This document shows, in pieces, positions 17,667 to 28,356 of a stretch of 64,000 nucleotides of DNA. The stretch comes from Oscillospiraceae bacterium (lineage in GTDB: Bacteria > Bacillota > Clostridia > Oscillospirales > Acutalibacteraceae), in contig CADCLS010000006.1 of assembly GCA_902802375.1 (NCBI GenBank), positions 439 to 64,438 of the forward strand. The letters are read 5' to 3'. How positions within the stretch are numbered: position 1 is the first letter of the stretch; each line of letters begins with the position of its first letter. The notes below the pieces were generated by a model, which saw only the letters and a list, made by a program, of their open reading frames with translations, was not told where the DNA came from and did no database searches. Made by a program: the position numbers and the translations under genes.

Positions 17667-20600
17667 TTATATCCACCAACAATTTGTTGGAAAGTACCTT
17701 CCAACGCCGTTTATCAGCGTGTTATATCCTGCGTTTGAAGGCTGGATTTTAGAGGCTAACTGTTTATACAGATTTCCCTTTGAACGAATTAAGCCTTCTT
17801 TGTAGGTCACAAAAAAGCGGTTTTTGTGCGGCAACATACAACTGCTTATATAAAGCTTACCCGCACTCACTTCGGCAATATGGTCTGTATACTCCAAATT
17901 ATGATAAAACATTTGACAAACCAAGAGATTGCCGCCGTCAACCCTTATAGATGTTCCTTTCGGATTTGCCCACGCACTTGTATTGAAAAGACACAATGTG
18001 CCCGTTACAGTCGATTTAAGATTTATATGATACATATCCCCTGTACCGTTCATCGAAACAAGCTCGGAATTTATCATATAAACATTACCGATTTGTTCGG
18101 CAACAAGAGCGTTACGGCAGCCATCCGACCCATGGCCTATGAACACGCCGTTAGTGCCGCCTTTGCCCTGAGATACAAACTTCAAAAGATTTTTAGCACC
18201 GTATCCGAAGGTCGATAAAACATGTTCGCTCGCGTTATCACCGAAAATCATTGACTCAAGCGTAGTATTAACAGCGTCATTCAACAAATCCTGATCTGTT
18301 AAATCAATCATGGAAATATTGGCGCGCTTCCAATAATGAGGATTGAACTGAACATTTTCTACCCAGCCGTTTTTCGAGTTGTTTCCCACAAAAATACCAC
18401 GCCGTAGCGGACTGCCACTGACATATTGAATATAATGACCTTCAGACGGATAAGTTCCGAAGTCAAGAGCGTTATATGAATTTACAAAGACGCAGTTTTT
18501 CGCCCAACAATTTTTCCCGCGGCTTTGAACTGTATATGAATAAGGTATGAAATCGGAAAAGGTTTGACTTATATAGTAAAACTCTATTCCGCTTATGCCT
18601 GAGCCCTCGCTTAATGTGATAAACGGGTCGGCAGATTCGTCGCCCTTACCGTGGTCTGTACAAAGAACAGAGCCTCTTGTTACAGAATGCGTCGGAACAT
18701 CGTAAATACCTTTAAGCTCAACACCTGAGGGGATGTTCAGAGGTTCATTTATTATATATTCGCCTGCCGGAACATAAACTGTGCCACCCGTAATACCGGC
18801 AGCCAAAAGAGCCGACTTAAACGCCTCAGTACTATCAACGCCGCTTGCAGCGCCGTAATCGGTAACGCAGTAAACATCTCTTGTCTTAGGCACCGGAAGT
18901 ACACTTTTATATGTATGCTCAAGGTCCATTACCGGCAAATCAAGCGGGGTATGGTCTACCATTACTTTGCCCGAAAAATCCTGCGGACGGAATATATCCG
19001 AAGCCCGTGGAAATTTACATCCGAGAACAGATACCGACAAAGCGCCAGTACCAACATAAACATGGCGGTTACTCGATGCAAATTCACATTGTTGTAGGCT
19101 CATTCCCCCACCGTTTACTTCAACGCTGTACCATACATTCCCGGATGTATCAAACAGAGAATTTGTTACGGTGATTTTTCCCTCCGGCAAAGCATTACTG
19201 ATTATCGCCGCTTCCGATTCGCCTCTCATTTCGAGATTTGTTATTTCAAACGACGAAAGATACTCATCCGAGAAGATGAACCCTACATCGCAGTTATAAA
19301 TTTTAATATTTGTAAGCGCGTAGCCTATTGCGTTGGCATATTGAACATCAAACGCAATACTGCATTCACTTATATCAACACCGAACATCTGCCCGTTACT
19401 GCCGCGCTTGCGGTTATCATCGTTTATGTCATAATAAGGCTTAAATACTATGCCACTCTTAACACCTGATATTTTAAGGTCGTAAACATACTGCCAATCC
19501 GACCGCTGAATTACAAGCCCGTCGGCCTTTTTAGCCTCAGCCAAAGCCAGGGCTTTTACCCGGCTTTCCAAAGGCTGGTACACATTATTTGTAAAATAAT
19601 CAGGGCTTATGCGTATTTTTTCAAGACGGCCTATATCCGTTACATTATTTATTTTAATTGCCTCTTTGAAAGAGGAAAAATAAACATTTTTCAGCGTGTG
19701 AAGCTCACTCCACGAAGTTGCGGCGTCATACCCCACAGAGCCACCGAGTACCGAAATATTCTCTACAGTGAAGCTGTCGCCTCCGTAGGTTGCAGTTTCG
19801 GCAATGGTTGCGCTGTATTCGCTAAAGCTGCCGTTTGCCATACCGGGATAAAAAATATTAAGGTTCCTGATTCCGGCGCCTGTTCCAAGACTGACAAATT
19901 GTGTTTGACACACCGATATATCCCCGGTATACACATAAAGCACACTACCCGGCGTGCTTGCTGTAACCTTTTCGGGAGGAAGCCACTCTCCGCGAAGTGT
20001 CACACCGCTTGGAATGGTAATTGGTTTATTGCAGCGGTATTTGCCCTCCGGAAGGTATACTACTCCGCCGCCCTTAGCCTTGGCAAAGTTAAGCGCTTTT
20101 TGAATAGCCGCAGAACTATCGGCGTTCAAGTTATTAACAGGTGCAGAAAAATCGCGTACAACATCGTAAATCGCAACGCATACTTCGTTTTCGATATTGT
20201 ATTTAAGCGGTACCGCGTAAGGCTTGCCCGCAGTCACATTAACCCCTACAGTGCCGGCAGTTGGTGTTTGAAAACTGCTATCATCAGGGATGCTGTCTAA
20301 ATGCATATTTTCTATCACTTCTTTCGCATCTGCTTCACAAATCACCTGCCCGAGATTCACCTCGTAGCCGCCGGTTAAACCGTCAACTGAATATAGAACA
20401 CGGTTAATGCCCGATTCGTCAACATAAGATACAAAAGCTCTTACAATTATTGTATAAGTATCGCTGAGCGCGGCTATATCGCACAAAAAGTAAAGATTAT
20501 CGCCGTCTCCTTTTTCAACATAAAGTTTATCTGCCAAAAAGCTTTCATATCCAAGCGGCGAATTAAAGCTTAAAATTCCGCTTTTGAATATTTCATACGG

Positions 20601-21317
20601 TGCTGCTAAAAATCCGTATTTAATATCCTTATATGTGTTGCTGAACTGTTCATATTTTCTTCTGTCGATTTTTGCAATACATCTTACACTGTCACCCTTA
20701 TACCTTACACCCACGATTTCCGGCTCTACCGTAATCGCGCCGGCAGCAACCAAGGTGTCAAATGTATATACAGTAGACGGAATTGAGGTATCAAAAGCAT
20801 TATTTTCAAGGGTTACTATGGAAATAGAAGATATATTCCCAATATTAAAGCCGGTATTTTCATCAATTCTCACCCGAGCGTGATACCAATTATTTGATGC
20901 GCGAACTATTTTTATATCATTTCCGTAAAATATTGCATATCCGCCTTTTGAATCGGTAATTGTCAGATGAAAAGAGTCACGGTAGGTATTTATAACATCG
21001 AATAGAACATCTTTTTCCCCACCTACTGCTTTCATATCCCATTCAATATAACTATATCCTGACAGGTTAAGAGATTTTGTACTATATGTGAGTGTTCTGA
21101 GCGCGCCGTAACTGCCTTTTACGGAAAGACCGTTACCGTCAGTACCGGCGGCAGAATATGAAATTTCGCTGTTCCCCGAATAACTCCACCCGGAAGTGCA
21201 ATCGGAAATTATAAGCGACCGGTCTGCAGATACCGGAACAGAAAAAGGAACCGAGCATAGCAATATTGCAACTACTAAAGCTATTGCAATAAATCCGGCC
21301 AGCCTTAGCCATTTCAT
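17667..21317 (-). CDS. Secreted double right-handed beta-helix protein (pectate-lyase-3-like)
   Basis: A 1,216-residue exported protein: signal peptide (MKWLRLAGFIAIALVVAIL), an N-terminal beta-sandwich of the local type (about 30-190), a linker domain, then two beta-helix domains. Each helix domain begins with the same layout: an aspartate-containing start, GGGVVYLPEGKYRCNKP near residue 415 and GGTVYVPAGEYIINEP near residue 840, each followed by IPSGVxL(R/K)G, typical of pectate-lyase-3/GH55/GH28-like helices. It probably cleaves or binds polysaccharide outside the cell; catalytic residues are not assignable by eye. RBS AAGGAG precedes the ATG. It is between the GH42-like gene and the dockerin gene. 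Confidence 0.78.
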   Translation of the reverse strand: MKWLRLAGFIAIALVVAILLCSVPFSVPVSADRSLIISDCTSGWSYSGNSEISYSAAGTDGNGLSVKGSYGALRTLTYSTKSLNLSGYSYIEWDMKAVGGEKDVLFDVINTYRDSFHLTITDSKGGYAIFYGNDIKIVRASNNWYHARVRIDENTGFNIGNISSISIVTLENNAFDTSIPSTVYTFDTLVAAGAITVEPEIVGVRYKGDSVRCIAKIDRRKYEQFSNTYKDIKYGFLAAPYEIFKSGILSFNSPLGYESFLADKLYVEKGDGDNLYFLCDIAALSDTYTIIVRAFVSYVDESGINRVLYSVDGLTGGYEVNLGQVICEADAKEVIENMHLDSIPDDSSFQTPTAGTVGVNVTAGKPYAVPLKYNIENEVCVAIYDVVRDFSAPVNNLNADSSAAIQKALNFAKAKGGGVVYLPEGKYRCNKPITIPSGVTLRGEWLPPEKVTASTPGSVLYVYTGDISVCQTQFVSLGTGAGIRNLNIFYPGMANGSFSEYSATIAETATYGGDSFTVENISVLGGSVGYDAATSWSELHTLKNVYFSSFKEAIKINNVTDIGRLEKIRISPDYFTNNVYQPLESRVKALALAEAKKADGLVIQRSDWQYVYDLKISGVKSGIVFKPYYDINDDNRKRGSNGQMFGVDISECSIAFDVQYANAIGYALTNIKIYNCDVGFIFSDEYLSSFEITNLEMRGESEAAIISNALPEGKITVTNSLFDTSGNVWYSVEVNGGGMSLQQCEFASSNRHVYVGTGALSVSVLGCKFPRASDIFRPQDFSGKVMVDHTPLDLPVMDLEHTYKSVLPVPKTRDVYCVTDYGAASGVDSTEAFKSALLAAGITGGTVYVPAGEYIINEPLNIPSGVELKGIYDVPTHSVTRGSVLCTDHGKGDESADPFITLSEGSGISGIEFYYISQTFSDFIPYSYTVQSRGKNCWAKNCVFVNSYNALDFGTYPSEGHYIQYVSGSPLRRGIFVGNNSKNGWVENVQFNPHYWKRANISMIDLTDQDLLNDAVNTTLESMIFGDNASEHVLSTFGYGAKNLLKFVSQGKGGTNGVFIGHGSDGCRNALVAEQIGNVYMINSELVSMNGTGDMYHINLKSTVTGTLCLFNTSAWANPKGTSIRVDGGNLLVCQMFYHNLEYTDHIAEVSAGKLYISSCMLPHKNRFFVTYKEGLIRSKGNLYKQLASKIQPSNAGYNTLINGVGRYFPTNCWWI

Positions 21318-21328
21318 AATTAACTCCT

Positions 21329-23395
21329 TTATTTTTTCTTTAAGAAAACATAGTGATGACCGTATAAAACATTGTTTTCGAATCCGCCCTTAGCGAAAGC
21401 CTCAATATAGTCATCTTCTACTTCATATTCATACAAAGTGTGATTAATAATCAAATCACCGTTTTCAAACGGTACCTTTTCTATACCGCGGTTAACTTTT
21501 TTTGCCATGCCGCAGTCTATAAGCCATTTTTCGATAGGTGTACGGCGCGTAACCGAAAGCGGATATTGAGCCGCTTTACCGTACCTTACCGGTACGGGTT
21601 TTTGAACTCGTTCCACATAGCAAGCGCCCATATCAAAGCCGGCAAAATAGACTGTCCCTTTTCCTACCTGCTTTTTTCCGAGAACGATTTTAGAATCGCT
21701 CAGGTAATTTCCAAGTGACTCGATACCTTCAAATGAATAGAACTTTGCGGAAAATTCAGTGATTTCTTCTTCAAACATCAAAGAATCAACCGAATGCTCT
21801 TGCGTTTCTACGCCGAATACGGACGATAATCCGCTTGACGCCGCACATATAACCGTACCTCCGTTTTGCACATATTCGGAAAGTGATTTTTCGAGGTTAC
21901 TGTCCGGCAGATATGAATACCAATAATCTGAAGGTAAAACGATAAGCTGATATTTGCCGAGCAAATCTATATCAATCTGTGAACGGTCAAGAACATCTGC
22001 GTTTATGCCAAGGTCACTTAACTGTTCATAATATCCAAGAAAATCGTTGCGGCTTTTTCTGAACATATCATCGTTGAGCCTTCTGTTTTCCAAAGTGAAA
22101 GATGCATACGGGAAAACTATTGCAGCCTTTGTTTCTTCTTTCCTTTTGCCCGCAACCTCCCTGACTTGTGCAAACCAATCAAGTCCTTGCTTTACAGATA
22201 GTTTTCTGTTCTGTTCCCATTTGCCGAAATTTCCGCCGTCGTCAAGACCGCTGTAGCCATAGAAGAACAAATCAGTTGCACCCGCGCCGAAGCAGGAAGC
22301 GATTGACTCACCGGGAGTCACAAAAGCATAAATATCATTATACAGATACCTGCCGAGGAAAAGGCCCGAAACCAAATCCTTATTGGCGGAAGCGCTGCGA
22401 AGTATTGCATTCTCAGCCGACACCGCATAGGCGTTAGCCTCACCAAAAGAATCAGCGGGAAGCGTATAATATGAAGGGCAGTCAAGATATTTAGCGAGCC
22501 TCCAAAGGTCAAGACCGCGTTCACTTATTTCTACCCAGTCAGTAAGAAATATTTTCCACTGTGAAAGACAATCGTAAAGGAATATATCCGGTATGCGTTT
22601 TCTCGTGCCGTTTGTGAGTTTTTCATAAAACTCCACCAGCTTATCCTGACGGAAAAGCATATTGTCGCGGTGCATATTCATACGCTGTTTTTTGTTTTTT
22701 GCGTAATCATCCGCGGTCATAACCGGCCAGACATAAAGCATATCTATACTGTCAAAATCGGCATAATCGGTGCCGTACTGAATATTAAGTTCAGATATAT
22801 CCGAGTATTTTGTTTTAAGCCAATCGAGATATACCCTTTTACCATCATCATCAAATGAGGGCATAAGCGCCGAACTATGGTAAAAATAGCACGGCGTTTT
22901 TTTATTGCCGTTTTCGTCTACCGCCTTTGCCGCCGCAGATTTTGCAAGTTTTTCATAGAGATTTACATTATGCTCTATCATTTTTGCAGTCTGTTCGTCA
23001 TCCCAATGACGATAGCCTCGAAACGGTTGACCGTTTCTGTCAATAACAGGGTTTATAATATCGGGTTTACTGTCACGAATATGAGGGTAAAGATTATCGC
23101 CGTTGTAAAAAAGAGTAAGAAAATTAATACCCATTCCGCATTTTGCACACTCATCCACCATATATCGCTGCATAGCGACATACTCAGATTCTTTACCGGT
23201 AGCAAAAAACTCGGTAAAGTCCTCCCAAAGCTTAGAATCAAGTATTATGGAATTAAAGCCCATATCGGCAATTTCCTTCATACCCTTGCTCACAAGCTCC
23301 CTGTCGTGGTAATACGGTTCAAAGAAGTTGCCGAACCACAACGAAAAATGAGGTCTCTTCTTCCCTTCGGTGCATTTCTCTTTACTGTAAAGCAT
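21329..23395 (-). CDS. GH42-like (beta-galactosidase superfamily) protein, atypical
   Basis: 688 residues, no signal peptide. The N-terminal half resembles a (beta/alpha)8 GH42 catalytic domain (WFGNFFEPYYHD; YLDWLKTKYSDISELNIQYG matches the WLKxKYGxxxxLNxxWGT region). Residues about 420-540 resemble the GH42 trimerisation/glutaminase-like domain (LIVLPSDYWYS, YVQNGGTVICAA). At the position where GH42 has its Asn-Glu acid/base pair I read FYHSSALMP, and no clear nucleophile motif is seen, so activity may differ or be lost. A GGTGGAG precedes the ATG. Its neighbours suggest processing of imported glycans. Confidence 0.65.
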   Translation of the reverse strand: MLYSKEKCTEGKKRPHFSLWFGNFFEPYYHDRELVSKGMKEIADMGFNSIILDSKLWEDFTEFFATGKESEYVAMQRYMVDECAKCGMGINFLTLFYNGDNLYPHIRDSKPDIINPVIDRNGQPFRGYRHWDDEQTAKMIEHNVNLYEKLAKSAAAKAVDENGNKKTPCYFYHSSALMPSFDDDGKRVYLDWLKTKYSDISELNIQYGTDYADFDSIDMLYVWPVMTADDYAKNKKQRMNMHRDNMLFRQDKLVEFYEKLTNGTRKRIPDIFLYDCLSQWKIFLTDWVEISERGLDLWRLAKYLDCPSYYTLPADSFGEANAYAVSAENAILRSASANKDLVSGLFLGRYLYNDIYAFVTPGESIASCFGAGATDLFFYGYSGLDDGGNFGKWEQNRKLSVKQGLDWFAQVREVAGKRKEETKAAIVFPYASFTLENRRLNDDMFRKSRNDFLGYYEQLSDLGINADVLDRSQIDIDLLGKYQLIVLPSDYWYSYLPDSNLEKSLSEYVQNGGTVICAASSGLSSVFGVETQEHSVDSLMFEEEITEFSAKFYSFEGIESLGNYLSDSKIVLGKKQVGKGTVYFAGFDMGACYVERVQKPVPVRYGKAAQYPLSVTRRTPIEKWLIDCGMAKKVNRGIEKVPFENGDLIINHTLYEYEVEDDYIEAFAKGGFENNVLYGHHYVFLKKK

Positions 23396-23407
23396 TCAAC
23401 TCCACCC

Positions 23408-25963
23408 TCAGTCAAGTAACAGTGTTTTTATTTCTTTCGGACCAAAGCTTAATGTTGCTTGGTTTCCGTCAAGTATATTTTCTGAAATCGCATTTTCAGC
23501 CATATCCGCTTCACGCAAGTCTTTGAACGAATTGGATATATGAATAACCGCCTTATTATCGGCGCTTTCCGTGTTATAAATCCTTAACACCAAGCCGTCG
23601 CCATTATCTTGCTTTTTAAGCGCGGTATTCCACAAGCAGTCGCCCTCTACCGAAATTAAACTTTCCTCAAGCTGAGCTTGCTCATCACGGTTTTCAGGGG
23701 TAAACTGCACCGCCGGCATATCATCGGCAGAGAACTGGAATGCGCTTTTTTCGGCAGAAGCATAATTATCTGCACTACCAACAAATATCTTGTACTCTGC
23801 GGTATTTGTGCCAATGCACTGTGCACCCGGAGTTGGGAAATATCCCCAGTCACCAAGCTGGTCTACCGAGCGCAGTATAACAATGCCGAGAGTATTACTG
23901 CCGTCACGCGCCACCTCATATTCGTGAAGTCCGCGAGTGGCGACTAAAAGCATATTCTTGTTGTCCTTCAGTCCTACAAAGGACTGCAATCTTTGCTCAT
24001 TAGTCGGGAATTCGGCATTATCGTTTATCGCGCGTGCAAGCACATCAAATGTGCCGTTGGCATAAACCTTATCGGTACTGATGTTATTCTTGAACAAAGC
24101 TCTTACTCTATGGCAACCCGAACGGTTATCCATTGTAGCTTTAACTGTAATTCCCCGTTCAAAAGCGTTAATTGTGACAAGCGTTGTTATATTGAATTGA
24201 GTATTCTTATCAGTTGGTGCGTTAGCGTCACGGTCAAAACCTTCCGGTATTACAAGCTGTTGCCTGATTTCAAAGGTGACATAGTCAATATCCGCCTTTT
24301 TAACCGAAATTTCTGCCAGTTTATTCTCGGTAGTAACTGCCTTGCCAAAGCCTTTGAAGAAATACTCGTCGCCGATATCTGTGATATTCTCATAAATATT
24401 AAGCCCTGAGTATTCTTTTTTGCTTGACTTGTCGTAAACCGTTAAGCTACCGTCCGCCTCAATTTTAAGGGACACAAACTCGTTTTCAGCAGAGTTTTCA
24501 GTATGCGCCATTGTCTGTTTCGCCAAAGCACACTCTTTTGCAAAATACACACGACTGCCCATAGCAGGAACATCTTTTGCAAAGAATTTGAACTCATATC
24601 GGTTTACATATTCTGTATAACGAAATGCGTCATCCGGCAAATGATATTTGAATACATGAGTACTGATTTTAGGATTTTGAGCTACGGTATTTCCCTCGCC
24701 GTCTACAAGGCAAAGATTATGTATCGCTTCGCCATCCGGCAAATCAACCGTAGCAGTCACAAGTCCTGTGTTTTTGAAAACAGAGGTGTTGAACACTGCA
24801 ATCGGCGCGCCTGATAGATTTGATACTTTAAGTGTTTTGCAAATATTTTTAAGTGCAAGATTCGATATTGCAGATGATATTTCATCGGTTTTCTTATAAC
24901 GAGTCATCATTTCATCATGCACTTCGTCAACACTACATCCGCAAATAGAATCGTGCGGATGATTAAGAAGCAGGTTTTTCCATGCAAACCGGAGATAATC
25001 ACTCGGATAATCAGAGCCTTTTATATATGCCATAGCGCTGAAAGGCTCAGCTTGACGCTCAATTAGGTTTTGTGATTTCCTGTTTGCCTGCTTGATATAA
25101 ATTCTCGCGCTCGCAGTTGATATAAGCAGACTCATTCCACCGACTGTCTGCTGCATAAGCTCGCCTTCGACTACCGGATAACCCGATGCGTTCTCCTTAA
25201 CATTCTCAATATAGTCAGGAAGATTACTGAAAATAAATTCAACATTTTTAGGAGAATTATCATTCATCACCTTTATAGCTTCAGGCAGATTCTTCTGAAC
25301 GGGCTGATGATCGCATCCATTCATTCCAAGATAGTGCTTTATCTTAGAAGCACGGTGAAACTCAAAAAGCAACTTTTCTACGCGGATTTTTGCATTCTCA
25401 GCCGATAACGGAAGCTCATTTGCATTGTTGTACCACGGCGCAAAATGCGCCGCGGTAACTGCACTTGAATCTTCAGATTTCCAGATAATCTCGGAAATAT
25501 GCGTTATGCCTCTGCCGAAAACAGCGGAATCAATACCACACTTTTTCAGTATCTGCGGCATCTGCGCTACATTACCGAAACTATCCGGAAAATAACCTAT
25601 CATTGTCGGCTTTAGTCCCATATCCTTGCAGGTTGACAAACCTATTAGAAGATTACGAACATTTGCCTCATCGCTTACAAGGTATTCATCCTGTAGTATA
25701 TACCATGGACCCACCTGAATTCTGCCGCTGTCTACCAGTCTTTTTATTCTGTCAAACATATAGGGCTTTACTTCAAGATAATCGGTTAAAAGTATAATTT
25801 GACCGTCAAGGTGAAAATACTTGAACTCGGGGTCGTTTTCCATCGTTTCAACTAAAGAATCCATAAATGTTATAAGACGGAAACGGTGGTCCTCAAAGGG
25901 CATATACCATTCTCTGTCCCAATGAGAATGGGGGACTATATGAATTATTTCGTTATTTGCCAT
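23408..25963 (-). CDS. GH38 alpha-mannosidase
   Basis: A zinc-dependent retaining alpha-mannosidase of about 851 residues with no signal peptide, so cytoplasmic. Visible motifs are VPHSHWDREWYMPFEDHR (zinc-binding His/Asp, N terminus), GYFPDSFGNVAQMPQIL (nucleophile Asp) and LNHPHDSICGCSVDEVH. Overall it resembles the MngB/mannosylglycerate hydrolase branch. The in-frame TTG at 25975 lacks a ribosome site; the ATG at 25963 follows GGAG at 6 bases. It directly follows a sugar-binding lipoprotein gene, which suggests the imported substrate contains alpha-mannosyl residues. Confidence 0.9.
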   Translation of the reverse strand: MANNEIIHIVPHSHWDREWYMPFEDHRFRLITFMDSLVETMENDPEFKYFHLDGQIILLTDYLEVKPYMFDRIKRLVDSGRIQVGPWYILQDEYLVSDEANVRNLLIGLSTCKDMGLKPTMIGYFPDSFGNVAQMPQILKKCGIDSAVFGRGITHISEIIWKSEDSSAVTAAHFAPWYNNANELPLSAENAKIRVEKLLFEFHRASKIKHYLGMNGCDHQPVQKNLPEAIKVMNDNSPKNVEFIFSNLPDYIENVKENASGYPVVEGELMQQTVGGMSLLISTASARIYIKQANRKSQNLIERQAEPFSAMAYIKGSDYPSDYLRFAWKNLLLNHPHDSICGCSVDEVHDEMMTRYKKTDEISSAISNLALKNICKTLKVSNLSGAPIAVFNTSVFKNTGLVTATVDLPDGEAIHNLCLVDGEGNTVAQNPKISTHVFKYHLPDDAFRYTEYVNRYEFKFFAKDVPAMGSRVYFAKECALAKQTMAHTENSAENEFVSLKIEADGSLTVYDKSSKKEYSGLNIYENITDIGDEYFFKGFGKAVTTENKLAEISVKKADIDYVTFEIRQQLVIPEGFDRDANAPTDKNTQFNITTLVTINAFERGITVKATMDNRSGCHRVRALFKNNISTDKVYANGTFDVLARAINDNAEFPTNEQRLQSFVGLKDNKNMLLVATRGLHEYEVARDGSNTLGIVILRSVDQLGDWGYFPTPGAQCIGTNTAEYKIFVGSADNYASAEKSAFQFSADDMPAVQFTPENRDEQAQLEESLISVEGDCLWNTALKKQDNGDGLVLRIYNTESADNKAVIHISNSFKDLREADMAENAISENILDGNQATLSFGPKEIKTLLLD

Positions 25964-25977
25964 TTTTAACTCCAAAA

Positions 25978-27396
25978 CTACCTGGTGGGATTTATTACCT
26001 CATCGATAAGCGTCTGTACAACCTCTTTACCTGAGCTGATAATTGTAGCGGCATCGGTGTTGGGGTCACGCGCAATCGGCTTATAAATTGCAGTAATTGT
26101 ATATTGCTCAAACTGTCTGTCAATACGGCTATACATAAATACCGGATCGGAAACGAGGTTCGGAAGAATATCCTTTTTCAGAACTTCAGCGGACTCTTCA
26201 TCGCGATAATAAAGCGAAATTATTTCATCTTCCCATACATCTATTTCGCTTGCAGATGTAGCAGCCAGGGCCTCTAATATAAGACCGGTCGCCTCAGGAT
26301 TATCGATTGAGCTCGGTACACATGCTATAGGAGTGTTATGGTCAATAGCACTATAGTATTTATTAGCATCAGGTCCCATCGGAATCGGAACAAGACCGTA
26401 ATCATCGTTCATTTCGCGAAGAACTGCGCCACGGGTTGTAAGGTTAAGATAGAATGTAACCTGACCGTTTACGAAAGCATCTGTGCAAAGTGATGAGTCG
26501 CCGCCGCCGTAGAAGTAAGCACCGGGAGCTGAGAACATACCCTTAAGCTTTGTAAGCGTCGGAATAACATTCTCATCAGTCATAGCGTATTTAACCTTGC
26601 CGTCTTTATCAATCTTAAACATATTAAGACCGTTAGCAAGATAGAAAGCGGTTATACCGCCGTCAAGACCGCCGGTTACCGAATAAATATCGTTATTGCC
26701 GAATACTGCGTCGCCGTCAACATCCTTCATACCCTTTTTAAGGAGTGTCTCAAAGGTATCCCAGTTCCACTTGCCTGCTTTCATAAGGTCATACGGATTA
26801 TCGAGACCGAGTTCTTCAATAAGGCGCTTGTTGAAGTAAACACCGAAGCCGTGAGTGTAGGGGTTAGCAAAAGCCGCGGAAGCACCGTAGCGCTTACCGG
26901 ATTTCATAACCGTAACATCATCATAAAGCTTAAACCAATGGTCACCCTTGAAGTTGGTGTTTGGAAGTGTTGACATATCGTAAAGATATCCGCCTACTGA
27001 AAGCTTACCGTATGTGAAAAGGGTTACATCCATTAGGTCTGCAACCTTTTCACCTGACATAATCAGCGGATACATCTCGTCATAGAAGCTTGTAGGGTCA
27101 TAATATTCATATGTGATTTTGCAGTTGAATTTTTCCTCAATTGCCTTGTTGCGGGCAAGAATTGCATCTGAAAGCTCAGAAGCGCCTGCCTCCATATTAG
27201 GACGGTCGTCATTTGTATAATAGCAAGCTTCCGCTATACGGAACTCATAGCCGCCTAAGTCTTTGTCCGGCATCTTTTCAAGATAATCAAAAGCCGAAGT
27301 TTTACCACTCTTGGAACCACTGCCGCCGTCTTTGCCGCATGCCGCAAGCGAAGCTACCAAAAGCACGCACATTACTAAACTGATAAATTTTTTCAT
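25978..27396 (-). CDS. ABC transporter extracellular solute-binding lipoprotein
   Basis: 472 residues with a lipoprotein signal peptide and lipobox LAAC near residue 20, followed by a Gly/Ser linker. The rest reads as a family 1-type sugar-binding protein (WNWDTFETLLKKG, a mid-sequence NGQVTFYLNLTTRG). It would capture an oligosaccharide and deliver it to the permease pair at 27415-29295. No ATPase gene is present in the cluster, as is usual for CUT1 importers that share an MsmX-type ATPase. Confidence 0.88.
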   Translation of the reverse strand: MKKFISLVMCVLLVASLAACGKDGGSGSKSGKTSAFDYLEKMPDKDLGGYEFRIAEACYYTNDDRPNMEAGASELSDAILARNKAIEEKFNCKITYEYYDPTSFYDEMYPLIMSGEKVADLMDVTLFTYGKLSVGGYLYDMSTLPNTNFKGDHWFKLYDDVTVMKSGKRYGASAAFANPYTHGFGVYFNKRLIEELGLDNPYDLMKAGKWNWDTFETLLKKGMKDVDGDAVFGNNDIYSVTGGLDGGITAFYLANGLNMFKIDKDGKVKYAMTDENVIPTLTKLKGMFSAPGAYFYGGGDSSLCTDAFVNGQVTFYLNLTTRGAVLREMNDDYGLVPIPMGPDANKYYSAIDHNTPIACVPSSIDNPEATGLILEALAATSASEIDVWEDEIISLYYRDEESAEVLKKDILPNLVSDPVFMYSRIDRQFEQYTITAIYKPIARDPNTDAATIISSGKEVVQTLIDEVINPTR

Positions 27397-27414
27397 AAAA
27401 ATACCTCCAATTTT

Positions 27415-28344
27415 TTATCCAACTATACCGCTTCGTTCAATACCCTGTATCAGCTTTCGCTGGAATATAAGATAGAAAATGAAGATCGGAATAATAATCA
27501 TTATAACCGCCGTGTTCTGCATCACCGAGGACATCATAGTTCCGTTGGAAATAGACTCGGTTGCTATTGCAGTAACCTTGGTAAGAATTGTCGGCAAAAC
27601 CAGCATACTTCTGTTGAAAAGACCTGAATAGAATGTATCTGTCCATTGCCAAGCAAACGAAAGAAGGAAAATAGATATAAGCATAGGTTTTGCTATCGGG
27701 AACATAATTTTGAAAAATGTTTTTATCGGGTTACAACCGTCCACAAACGAAGCCTCGTTGAGCTCATTCGGGACACCTTTGAAAAACTGGCGCATTACGA
27801 AAATATACAGGCCGTTTTTAAGACCTAATGCCGTTGCCGAAAGAATGGTTGACGGCAAGACCGTCTCAACAAGCTTTATCGGACCTATGCCTGTGAGCGA
27901 CAAGATACCGAATATATCGAAATAACGAAATTTCGTATAAAGAGCGAGTGACAAAGTCTGGGGAGGAACGACGATAGTAAATACCGCAAGAATAAAGAAA
28001 ATTATATTCCCCTTAAACTTAAACTTTGCAAAGCCGTATCCTGCCATACAGCAGGTGAATGTTTGAAGTACCGCACAAAGCAGGGCAATTATAAGTGAAT
28101 TGATGAATGCCGGAACATAATCGCCGTATTCGATTACTCTGCGTATATTATCAAGCGTGGGCTCTTGAGGTACCATCCAAACGGTAGGATTTCTGAGATC
28201 CGCCGGACTCATAAACATCATCGCTATCTTTTTAAGAAACGGTGATATTATCACATAAGAAAGTCCAAGCAAAAGGATAAATCTGAAAATTACCCACAAG
28301 GTACCCGAGGTGAAAAGTTTGTTTTTTAATTTTGATTCTTTCAA
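27415..28344 (-). CDS. Carbohydrate ABC transporter permease, MalG-like
   Basis: A 309-residue integral membrane protein with six probable membrane segments. The cytoplasmic loop near residue 200 has the EAA motif form NELNEASFVDGCNPIKTFFKIMFP, contacting the ATPase. The C terminus ERSGIVG is MalG-like (GxxKG region). It pairs with the permease at 28357-29295 and the binding protein at 25978-27396. Confidence 0.9.
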   Translation of the reverse strand: MKESKLKNKLFTSGTLWVIFRFILLLGLSYVIISPFLKKIAMMFMSPADLRNPTVWMVPQEPTLDNIRRVIEYGDYVPAFINSLIIALLCAVLQTFTCCMAGYGFAKFKFKGNIIFFILAVFTIVVPPQTLSLALYTKFRYFDIFGILSLTGIGPIKLVETVLPSTILSATALGLKNGLYIFVMRQFFKGVPNELNEASFVDGCNPIKTFFKIMFPIAKPMLISIFLLSFAWQWTDTFYSGLFNRSMLVLPTILTKVTAIATESISNGTMMSSVMQNTAVIMIIIPIFIFYLIFQRKLIQGIERSGIVG

Positions 28345-28356
28345 ACCTATCCCCTC

